Source of the DNA: Chlamydiia bacterium | Lineage (GTDB): Bacteria > Chlamydiota > Chlamydiia > Chlamydiales > Simkaniaceae | Assembly: GCA_020440405.1 (NCBI GenBank) | Contig: JAGROF010000073.1 | Span: 1 to 9,483, forward strand | Direction: 5' to 3' | Length of the DNA stretch: 9,483 nucleotides | Part shown: positions 1-5,236 of the stretch, piece by piece | Layout of the letters: the number at the start of each line of letters is the position of its first letter | Position numbering within the stretch: the first letter of the stretch is position 1 | The notes under the pieces: generated by a model | Databases searched by the model: none | Told to the model about the DNA's origin: nothing | Seen by the model: the letters and a program-made list of their open reading frames with translations, nothing else | Program-made: the position numbers and the translations under genes

Positions 1-613
1 AAGGATCTACCAGAAGCTTTTGGGCCAATTGCTTGATCTTGACCGGCATGGTGGCACTAAAAAGAAGATTCTGTCTTTTGGTGGGAGTTTGAGCTGCAAT
101 GGCTTCTACTGGCTTCACAAATCCCATATCAAGCATCCGGTCTGCTTCGTCGAGGATCAACATTTCAACTCGAGGGAATTCAATCTTCTTTTGGTGAATG
201 AAGTCAATAAGTCTTCCTGGAGTGGCAATCAGAATATCCAAGGAGCGCTTGAGTTTGGGGGCTTGCTTGTGGTAGGGGACTCCACCTACAACAGAAACAG
301 CTTTGAGATGGGGAAGATATTTAGTGTATTTACGCGCTTGAGTTTCGATTTGCATGGCGAGCTCACGTGTTGGAACAAGGATAAGAATCCGAGGTCCTTT
401 TCCTCCTTTTGAAGGGGAGGAAACCAAGTGGTGAATCGCAGGTAATAAGAATGCTGCTGTTTTCCCAGTTCCTGTCTGTGCAGAAGCGCGGAGATCAACT
501 CCTGCTTGAATAAGAGGGATTACTTTTTGTTGCACATCTGTGGGCGTAGAATATCCTGCAGCATGAATTGCCTCAAGGATCTTAGGATGAAGATTCAAAT
601 GATCGAATGACAT
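1..613 (-). CDS. DEAD-box ATP-dependent RNA helicase, RhlE-like (N-terminal part, runs off left edge)
   Basis: ATP-dependent RNA unwinding enzyme of superfamily 2, acting in the cytoplasm on rRNA, mRNA or ribosome-assembly intermediates. The visible 204 residues cover most of the first RecA-like domain: Q-motif region at about 20-33 (GY..PT..Q), Walker A AQTGTGKT at 45-52, PTRELA at 81-86, GG at 110-111, TPGR at 131-134, the DEAD box at 155-158 and SAT at 186-188. The second RecA domain and the C-terminus lie beyond position 1, so the protein is cut by the window edge and not necessarily broken. The N-terminus (MSFDHLNL...) and the Q-motif spacing resemble RhlE more than DeaD/CsdA, but without the C-terminal tail the subfamily is an inference. 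The ATG follows an A-run (TTAAAAAAAA) with no Shine-Dalgarno sequence, so initiation may depend on an unstructured A-rich leader. It diverges from the cyclase-family gene. Confidence 0.95.
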   Translation of the reverse strand, partial: MSFDHLNLHPKILEAIHAAGYSTPTDVQQKVIPLIQAGVDLRASAQTGTGKTAAFLLPAIHHLVSSPSKGGKGPRILILVPTRELAMQIETQARKYTKYLPHLKAVSVVGGVPYHKQAPKLKRSLDILIATPGRLIDFIHQKKIEFPRVEMLILDEADRMLDMGFVKPVEAIAAQTPTKRQNLLFSATMPVKIKQLAQKLLVDP

Positions 614-641
614 TTTTTTTTAACCAATTTTTCGTTGTACA

Positions 642-657
642 GGCATGTAAGCATACC
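642..657 (-). promoter_or_regulatory. Inverted repeat in the leader of the helicase gene
   Basis: Read on the minus strand this is GGTATG-CTTA-CATGCC. In RNA the two arms pair over 6 bp with one G-U pair and a 4-nt loop. It ends 28 nt before the helicase ATG. It is not followed by a U-run, so it does not look like a terminator. It may be a small 5'-leader hairpin, or a protein-binding site in the 95-bp divergent region. Function is unknown. Confidence 0.3.
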
Positions 658-708
658 ATTTTTGCTGTGTTAAAAGATATGTAAAGTTATTCAAATTTTT
701 TTTTTACG

Positions 709-1341
709 ATGATAAGTATGAAGGTATATGACATCTCTCTGACACTGTCAGAATCTATTCCCACTTGGCCTGGTGATCGAGGGGCAGAATTCAAGAAATT
801 AATGGAGGTCAGCAAGGGGGATATGGCCAGTGTCACAGCAATAAAAATGAGCGCTTATACTGGAACCCACGTCGATGCGCCTTGCCATTTCCTGGAAAAT
901 GGGTATGGAGTAGAGAAACTCCCTTTAAATATTTTAATGGGAGAGGCTCTTGTTGTGGAAGCCCTCGATGTAGATCTCATTACAAAAGAGGTTTTAGAAG
1001 GGATAGGCTTTCCTTCCACTCAGCGTCTTCTCATTAAAACACGCAACTCAAAGCAGTGGGAGGAGGGGGCGACAACATTTATTGAGGATTATGTGGCGAT
1101 TAGTGCAGATGGGGCAGACTACCTTGTTAAGAGGGGAGTTAAGTTAATCGGAGTGGATTATTTAAGCGTTGCCCCCTTTCAGGCACTGGTCGAGACACAC
1201 CAGATCCTTTTGAAGGCTGACGTCATTATCTTAGAAGGGATCAACCTTTCAGAGGTGCCTTCCGGAAAGTATCAGCTTTATTGTCTTCCCTTGAAAATCT
1301 CTGGATCTGATGGAGCGCCTGCACGTGCTATCCTGTTATAA
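709..1341 (+). CDS. Cyclase-family metal-dependent hydrolase (kynurenine formamidase / KynB-like)
   Basis: Cytosolic metal hydrolase of the cyclase family (PF04199), which includes bacterial kynurenine formamidase and isatin hydrolase. The 210-residue length matches KynB-type enzymes of about 205-215 residues. Visible family features are the WPGD segment at 20-23, the signature TGTHVDAPCHF at 51-61 (metal ligands H54, D56, H60), H164 in VETHQILL, and E176 in ILEG. In most relatives the residue just before TGTH is a further metal-binding histidine; here it is Y50, so metal binding or substrate use may differ and kynurenine formamidase activity is not assured. ATGs at 709 and 718 are both possible and neither has a clear Shine-Dalgarno site; the family N-terminus (M-x-x-YDIS) favours 718, giving 207 residues. 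The gene overlaps tail to tail by 6 nt with the amidohydrolase; no kyn or trp gene is in the window. Confidence 0.88.
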   Translation: MISMKVYDISLTLSESIPTWPGDRGAEFKKLMEVSKGDMASVTAIKMSAYTGTHVDAPCHFLENGYGVEKLPLNILMGEALVVEALDVDLITKEVLEGIGFPSTQRLLIKTRNSKQWEEGATTFIEDYVAISADGADYLVKRGVKLIGVDYLSVAPFQALVETHQILLKADVIILEGINLSEVPSGKYQLYCLPLKISGSDGAPARAILL

Positions 1342-2115
1342 GCTTTGGGAAGCGTTAAACACCGGGCGGTAAAAAGCCACGCTATTTTTCCAGAGAATTC
1401 TTTCGATCGCCTCTTCTGAGAAGTTTTCTTGAATCAGCTGGAGGTCTTCGGGGGAAAAAGGACGCTTGGCGCGGGTGGAAGGCAAATCGGTTCCAAACAA
1501 AAGCGCTTCGGAGTTTTCTTGATAGATCTGTTTTAAAACCGGAAGAACCTCAAAGTTCACCCGTCCAAAGCCTGTCGCCTTCACTTTGATACCTTGAGAG
1601 ACAAGAGAGAGTAGTATCGGTAAGCCCTCTTGAGAAAGTCCCAGGTGATCAAGAGACGTAGCAGGGAGTGTTTTAAGAAGGGGAACCCAAGGAGAAAGCT
1701 CCGTGGAGTCGATATACAGTTCAACATGCCAGGAAGCAAGATCATACACACGGCGACTTAAGGCTTCTAAATCCTTCAGGCTTGTTTCCAGTCCCCGCTT
1801 GATATTAAATCGGATGGCTCGGACACCTAAAGCATCGAGGCGCATAATCTCTTCGTCCGCAATCGTTAAAGGAGCTTGAATAACACCGACAAATCCCGAC
1901 CCCAGTTTCTGCAGAGCATTTTCCATGTAAGAGGTATCGAATCCTTGGAAAGAGCCCGACACAAGAGCTCCTCCTTTAATCCCCAATAACTTTCTCCATT
2001 GAGAATACTCTTCAATCAAAAATGGGTCGGGCAAGTACCCTTGGTTTTCCTGCAACGGAAAGGCGGGATCGATGATATGGAAGTGAGCATCAAAAAGTTT
2101 AGGACTTGATGGCAA
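1336..2115 (-). CDS. TIM-barrel metal-dependent amidohydrolase (amidohydrolase-2 / COG3618-like)
   Basis: Predicted soluble hydrolase of the amidohydrolase-2 family (PF04909), related to 2-pyrone-4,6-dicarboxylate lactonase and similar TIM-barrel enzymes that open lactone, amide or related bonds. The sequence shows the N-terminal HxH metal motif DAHFH at 9-13, followed by IIDPAFPLQENQGYLPDP, a segment typical of this group. It also has DHLG at 156-159 and GTDLP at 208-212, which carries the catalytic Asp candidate D210. Length (259 residues) is normal. The start codon is TTG at 2113-2115, preceded by AAGGAA at 2122-2127 with 6-nt spacing; no ATG is available near the conserved N-terminus. It begins inside the last 17 nt of the deacylase gene, so the two are probably co-transcribed and translationally coupled. 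Its stop is interleaved with that of the convergent cyclase-family gene. The substrate cannot be told from the sequence. Confidence 0.87.
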   Translation of the reverse strand: MPSSPKLFDAHFHIIDPAFPLQENQGYLPDPFLIEEYSQWRKLLGIKGGALVSGSFQGFDTSYMENALQKLGSGFVGVIQAPLTIADEEIMRLDALGVRAIRFNIKRGLETSLKDLEALSRRVYDLASWHVELYIDSTELSPWVPLLKTLPATSLDHLGLSQEGLPILLSLVSQGIKVKATGFGRVNFEVLPVLKQIYQENSEALLFGTDLPSTRAKRPFSPEDLQLIQENFSEEAIERILWKNSVAFYRPVFNASQSL

Positions 2116-2575
2116 TCACAGTTCCTTGTGTTAGGTCTACCAGTAAAGAAGAATCTAAGCTAAAAACAGCATGAGGTGTGCCTGCTGCAGCCCAAAGCGT
2201 TTGGTGTTGCAAAAGATCTTCATCAATATAGGTTGCAATTGGTGTTTTATGCCCTATAGGAGGAATCCCTCCAATAGCAAACCCTGTAACTTCGCGCGTA
2301 AAGTCTGCATCTGCCTTACGGATTTTTTCTCCAACCGCTTTCCCAATCAGCTTTTCATTCACACGGTTCACACCACTTGCCAAAACAAGGATAGGGCGGT
2401 GGGTCTCTTTTGTTTGAAAAATCAAAGATTTTACGATCTGCGCGACTATGCAGCCAATTGCTTGCGCTGCTTCATCCGCAGTTCGTGTGCTAGCAGGGAG
2501 TTCGACAACCTTTGTTACTACCCCTTTTTGGTTCAGAGCTTCTTGAACATTTTGTGCACTTTTACTTAGTAGCAT
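2099..2575 (-). CDS. YbaK/ProX-family aminoacyl-tRNA deacylase
   Basis: Single-domain member of the YbaK/prolyl-tRNA-synthetase-associated family (PF04073), which hydrolyses mischarged aminoacyl-tRNA in trans. The 158 residues cover the whole domain: TADEAAQAIGC at 32-42, the conserved lysine K49 in AQIVKSLIF, NRVNEKL at 70-76, the loop TGFAIGGIPPIGH at 97-109, and AAGTPHAVF at 130-138. The GGIPPxGH form is usual in ProX-like free-standing deacylases, but which mischarged tRNA is cleared cannot be decided. The frame is open upstream to an ATG at 2659, but I place the start at ATG 2573-2575 because AGGAG lies at 2583-2587 with 7-nt spacing, the family N-terminus fits here, and the longer version would add 28 unconserved residues and overlap the divergent methyltransferase. 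The amidohydrolase starts within its 3' end. Confidence 0.92.
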   Translation of the reverse strand: MLLSKSAQNVQEALNQKGVVTKVVELPASTRTADEAAQAIGCIVAQIVKSLIFQTKETHRPILVLASGVNRVNEKLIGKAVGEKIRKADADFTREVTGFAIGGIPPIGHKTPIATYIDEDLLQHQTLWAAAGTPHAVFSLDSSLLVDLTQGTVIAIKS

Positions 2576-2582
2576 CTGTTTT

Positions 2583-2587
2583 CTCCT
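2583..2587 (-). promoter_or_regulatory. Shine-Dalgarno site fixing the deacylase start
   Basis: AGGAG on the minus strand, 7 nt before the ATG at 2573-2575. It supports the shorter start over the upstream in-frame ATG at 2659. Confidence 0.75.
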
Positions 2588-2648
2588 ATTCAGAAGTAGT
2601 GTAATTGATCCTGGAAAAAAATTAAAAGTTTTTCCTACCCTTACAGAG

Positions 2649-2656
2649 AAAGGAGG
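2649..2656 (+). promoter_or_regulatory. Strong Shine-Dalgarno site of the methyltransferase gene
   Basis: AAAGGAGG, close to a perfect anti-16S match. It is only 1 nt from the ATG at 2658 but 7 nt from the in-frame ATG at 2664, so 2664 is the better initiation codon. Confidence 0.75.
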
Positions 2657-2663
2657 CATGACG

Positions 2664-3296
2664 ATGCTTGCACAAGATTATTGGAATGAAGTGGGTGTGG
2701 AAAAAGATTTTGAAGACCCACTGTATGCAGAAAAACTGCTAAAGCTTCTTCCGCTCTCCTCTCACATTGTGGAGTATGGATGTGGATATGGGCGTATGAT
2801 GAACCTTTTGCGCGCTGCAGGGTATGAGGATCTTGTGGGCTTTGACTTTGCAGAAGGGATGATTACGCGGGGGAAAAAGGAAAATCCCAGCCTTGACTTG
2901 CGCCCCTTAGAGCAATCGGGAAGGATTCCTTGCACCGATGCATCAGTCGATGGGATGGTGATGTCAACTGTTCTTTGCTGTATGACAGATCCCTATGAGA
3001 AAATGGAGCTGATCGAAGAGGTTTTACGTGTTTTAAAACAAGGGGGCATCTTGTACATCACAGACTTTTTGCAATGCAGTCATCCGAGTTACGAAAAAAA
3101 ATATACCCAAGGGATGGCAGAGTTTGGGAACTGGGGCACATACAGAACGAATGAAGGGTTAGTGGTGCGCCACTACACCTCTCAAGAAATTCTCGAGCTC
3201 CTTGTTCCCTTTGATCTCCATTGGTTCGAGCAATTTGACTTCAAAACAATGAACCAAAACCCTGCGCGGACCTTTCACTGCATCGCTCAGAAATGA
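2664..3296 (+). CDS. Class I SAM-dependent methyltransferase, substrate unknown
   Basis: Soluble methyltransferase of the Methyltransf_11/25 type with a Rossmann-like SAM-binding fold. Counting from the ATG at 2664 (210 residues), motif I is VEYGCGYGRM at about 36-45. The acidic end of strand beta-2 (GFDFAEGM) follows at about 59-66 and contacts the SAM ribose. A beta-4 segment VDGMVMSTVLCC is at about 95-106, and an LRVLKQGGILYITDF segment at about 121-135 is typical of these enzymes. The C-terminal part is not conserved enough to name a substrate. An in-frame ATG at 2658 would add two residues but sits only 1 nt after the Shine-Dalgarno site. The GNAT gene begins within its stop (ATGA overlap), so the two form an operon. 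It diverges from the deacylase gene across about 88 bp. Confidence 0.9.
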   Translation: MLAQDYWNEVGVEKDFEDPLYAEKLLKLLPLSSHIVEYGCGYGRMMNLLRAAGYEDLVGFDFAEGMITRGKKENPSLDLRPLEQSGRIPCTDASVDGMVMSTVLCCMTDPYEKMELIEEVLRVLKQGGILYITDFLQCSHPSYEKKYTQGMAEFGNWGTYRTNEGLVVRHYTSQEILELLVPFDLHWFEQFDFKTMNQNPARTFHCIAQK

Positions 3297-4063
3297 CTTT
3301 AACGCCCTTAAATACCTCAGAATATGCCACTGTTAAGCTCTTGTTTAGAGGGGCAACAATTAATTTACCAACGCTGCATTCGGTCCTGGAAGGCACAAGT
3401 GCCGGAAAAATTTTTGTAGATCAAAGACAAGCCCCTTCAATGGCCCTTGTGTGCAATAATGCAGGATACACGTTTCTTGCTGGAGATCTGAACCAAAATA
3501 TTTTGGCAGAGAGTGTAAAGCTTTTGAAGAGTTTTCCAAGAGTAACGTTGGTTTGCCCTTTAAAATCGAGCTACCGTTCTTTTTTTATTGGCGAAGGTTT
3601 TCAGCCTGTAGAAAGGCTGCAGCTTACCAGACCGAGTCATTCCATTGATATGAAGTCTTGGATCAAAAAGCTTCCTCCTCAATATAAGATAAGCAGTCTT
3701 GATAAAGAGCTTTTTCCGCAATGCCTCTGGTCTGAGTTTATTCAGAAGTATTGTGGCACTGTGGATCGATTTTTTGCTCATTCTAAGGGGTTTTGCATCT
3801 TAGAAAAAGGAAAAGTCGTAAGTGAATCGTATCTTCTAGAGGCACAAGGGCTAGGAGAAGTCGCTGTGATCACAGATGAGAACCATCGAGGACAGAACTT
3901 AGGAACTATTGCTTGCGTAGTGGCTTTAGACAGCTGCTATCAAAGAGGCATTGAGCCTTACTGGAGTTGTGATGCAGATAACCTAGCATCAGTAGCTATC
4001 GCAAAAAAGCTTGGTTTTGAAGAGAATGCAACCTATGATTTTCTCAAGCACTCAGCGCCATAA
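3293..4063 (+). CDS. GNAT-family N-acetyltransferase (PF12746-like)
   Basis: Predicted acetyl-CoA-dependent N-acetyltransferase of 256 residues. The N-terminal half (about 1-115) resembles the GNAT_acetyltran family, with SVLEGTSAGKIFVDQ at 30-44 and FLAGD at 61-65. The C-terminal half carries the acetyl-CoA site: beta-4 VAVITDE at about 190-196, the pyrophosphate loop RGQNLGT at 199-205, then W224 S-C-D-A-D-N at 224-230 and IAKKLGFEE at 236-244. The order and spacing are those of intact GNAT enzymes. Its acceptor substrate is unknown. It starts in the ATGA overlap with the methyltransferase, has no good Shine-Dalgarno site of its own, and probably relies on translational coupling. The 3' end overlaps the convergent DUF2000 gene by 12 nt. 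Confidence 0.87.
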   Translation: MTLTPLNTSEYATVKLLFRGATINLPTLHSVLEGTSAGKIFVDQRQAPSMALVCNNAGYTFLAGDLNQNILAESVKLLKSFPRVTLVCPLKSSYRSFFIGEGFQPVERLQLTRPSHSIDMKSWIKKLPPQYKISSLDKELFPQCLWSEFIQKYCGTVDRFFAHSKGFCILEKGKVVSESYLLEAQGLGEVAVITDENHRGQNLGTIACVVALDSCYQRGIEPYWSCDADNLASVAIAKKLGFEENATYDFLKHSAP

Positions 4064-4465
4064 GGAGAACTTTTTCGTGAGCTCTGAGACTTTATCCCAA
4101 TCCCCAAATAAAACGATCCCATAATAGGTGAGGTCTTCTCTTTTGGTTTGTTTGGTTCGCTCGATTTGTTCTTGGTAGGTTCCAATAGTCATTGTGTCTG
4201 TGAAGTCGACACATTGGATGCCTGCTTCGCGCGCTGCTTCTCTAAGTGCACCCAATTTATTGGAATTTTTTGCCTTTAAGATAATAAAAGGCATTTCCGA
4301 AATGTGAGGATGCTGATCTTCATCTGCGTCAACGTATGTTGTGAGGCGTAAAGGCTCTTTCCCGATTTCTGACCCAAAGCCAATGCACATGTGTGCTAAA
4401 GCATTCATGACGACTCCGGGTTCGGCTTTTCCATTCATGACGGCAACAAGTTTATTGGTGAACAT
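4052..4465 (-). CDS. DUF2000-family protein (peptidyl-tRNA hydrolase II-like fold)
   Basis: Small soluble protein of 137 residues matching DUF2000 (PF09391) from end to end. It has an N-terminal KLVAVMN at 5-11, EPGVVMNALAHM at 15-26, TYVDADEDQHPHISEMPFII at 43-62, NSNKL at 67-71, AGIQCVDFTDTM at 81-92, GTYQEQIERT at 95-104, and the conserved end TKKFSLWR at 130-137. The family has a fold like peptidyl-tRNA hydrolase 2, but no reaction is established that I can name. It is the second gene of an operon, 12 nt after a GntR/FCD regulator. Its Shine-Dalgarno sequence AAGGAG (4474-4479) overlaps the stop codon of that regulator, which suggests coupled translation. That placement makes it the likeliest target of the regulator. 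Confidence in the family is high; the role is unknown. Confidence 0.9.
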   Translation of the reverse strand: MFTNKLVAVMNGKAEPGVVMNALAHMCIGFGSEIGKEPLRLTTYVDADEDQHPHISEMPFIILKAKNSNKLGALREAAREAGIQCVDFTDTMTIGTYQEQIERTKQTKREDLTYYGIVLFGDWDKVSELTKKFSLWR

Positions 4466-4473
4466 GGTTTTAA

Positions 4474-4479
4474 CTCCTT
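4474..4479 (-). promoter_or_regulatory. Shine-Dalgarno site of the DUF2000 gene, overlapping the regulator's stop codon
   Basis: AAGGAG on the minus strand, 8 nt before the ATG at 4463-4465. Its first two bases are part of the TAA stop of the GntR gene (4478-4480), so ribosomes ending the regulator finish on the site that starts the next gene. Confidence 0.7.
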
Positions 4480-5119
4480 AAATATTGAAGCGAGAAAAGC
4501 TGTTTCTCCAGTTATTTTCCACCGCAGCCAGTGCTTGAGAAAGGTCCTTTTGCTTAAAGGCCTCAATGATTTGCTGGTGCTCCCCATAGGAGAGGGTGGC
4601 ATCTTTGATTTTGTCAAAGTAATAGAGATCTAGTCGCTTCAGCTTATTTTTTAGTTCTGAAATGATCTTTTTTAGTTCTTGGTTATCTGAAAGCTCAACA
4701 TAAGCCGAATGGAAGTCATGGTCAGCTTCCAGTGCAGATAAGCGGTTACGTGCTTTCATATGTTGCAGAAAGCGTTGGTTGGCATCTTCCATTGTCTGGA
4801 TGTGCTGCTCTTTGATCGCTCCAAAAGATTGTGTGAGAGCAAGGCGCTCAAGGGTCCACACAATGGAGTAAAGATGGAAAGCATTGTGAAAATCGATGCT
4901 GCTCACATGAGTGGAGCGATTGGGTTTGGTTTGAACCAAGCCTTCATCTTCCAGGCGGAGGAGGGCTTCTCGGATGGGGGTTCTGCTCACACCTAATTGC
5001 ACAGCGAGTTCTTTATCCCGGAGCTTGACGCCAGGAGCAAGCGTGCCGTCCAAAATCCAGTTGCGGAGTTTAAGGTAGGCTTCTTGGCGGATGAAGGTCC
5101 GTTGAATTTTTGTTTCCAT
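4478..5119 (-). CDS. GntR-family transcriptional regulator, FadR subfamily with FCD domain
   Basis: DNA-binding regulator of 213 residues. The winged helix-turn-helix spans about 10-75: AYLKLRNWILDGTLAPG at 14-30, the helix-turn-helix KELAVQLGVSRTPIREAL at 36-53, and the wing LEDEGLVQTKPN at 56-67. The rest, about 80-208, is an all-helical FCD ligand domain. FCD domains usually bind a metal with Asp and three His. Here D133 and H137 (ADHDFH) and H181 (GEHQQIIEAF) are present, but the place of the third His aligns with N203 (AAVENNW), so the site looks incomplete. Such proteins are mostly ligand-relieved repressors of catabolic or transport genes; the ligand is unknown here. The start is supported by AAGGAG with 5-nt spacing. 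A good promoter with an inverted repeat over its -10 box lies just upstream, suggesting autoregulation of this gene and the DUF2000 gene behind it. Confidence 0.93.
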   Translation of the reverse strand: METKIQRTFIRQEAYLKLRNWILDGTLAPGVKLRDKELAVQLGVSRTPIREALLRLEDEGLVQTKPNRSTHVSSIDFHNAFHLYSIVWTLERLALTQSFGAIKEQHIQTMEDANQRFLQHMKARNRLSALEADHDFHSAYVELSDNQELKKIISELKNKLKRLDLYYFDKIKDATLSYGEHQQIIEAFKQKDLSQALAAVENNWRNSFSRFNI

Positions 5120-5124
5120 CAGGT

Positions 5125-5130
5125 CTCCTT
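5125..5130 (-). promoter_or_regulatory. Shine-Dalgarno site of the GntR gene
   Basis: AAGGAG on the minus strand, 5 nt before the ATG at 5117-5119; it supports that start. Confidence 0.7.
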
Positions 5131-5136
5131 ATTTGA

Positions 5137-5153
5137 TGATATGTAATATATCA
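5137..5153 (-). promoter_or_regulatory. Candidate GntR operator, inverted repeat TGATAT-N5-ATATCA
   Basis: A perfect 6-bp inverted repeat with a 5-nt centre, covering the whole -10 box of the GntR promoter. Binding of the dimeric regulator here would block RNA polymerase. FadR-subfamily regulators commonly bind short AT-rich palindromes at their own promoters, so autoregulation is a reasonable inference, but the site is short and AT-rich and could be chance. Confidence 0.5.
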
Positions 5154-5173
5154 GTTTGGGGAGTTTGTGTAAA
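5145..5173 (-). promoter_or_regulatory. Sigma-70-type promoter of the GntR-DUF2000 operon
   Basis: On the minus strand, -35 TTTACA (5168-5173), a 17-nt spacer and -10 TATATT (5145-5150), each matching consensus at five of six positions. A TGA immediately before the -10 gives an extended -10 element. Transcription would start near 5138, leaving a leader of about 20 nt that carries the Shine-Dalgarno site. Confidence 0.65.
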
Positions 5174-5236
5174 GCAAGATTTTAAACACTTTATTATTAA
5201 ATGATTATAACTTCTATATGATCGAGGTCCACAAGA

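Noticed and set aside
20..412. Plus-strand open frame of 130 codons opposite the helicase
   Set aside because: It is antisense to a gene with complete DEAD-box motifs, has no ribosome site and shows no recognisable family.
2171..2569. Plus-strand open frame of 132 codons, Cys-rich
   Set aside because: It lies wholly antisense to the YbaK/ProX deacylase, whose motifs are clear; cysteine richness is a by-product of the reverse frame.
2576..2659. 28-residue N-terminal extension of the deacylase from the ATG at 2659
   Set aside because: The extension is unconserved, overlaps the methyltransferase start, and a good Shine-Dalgarno site serves the internal ATG at 2575.
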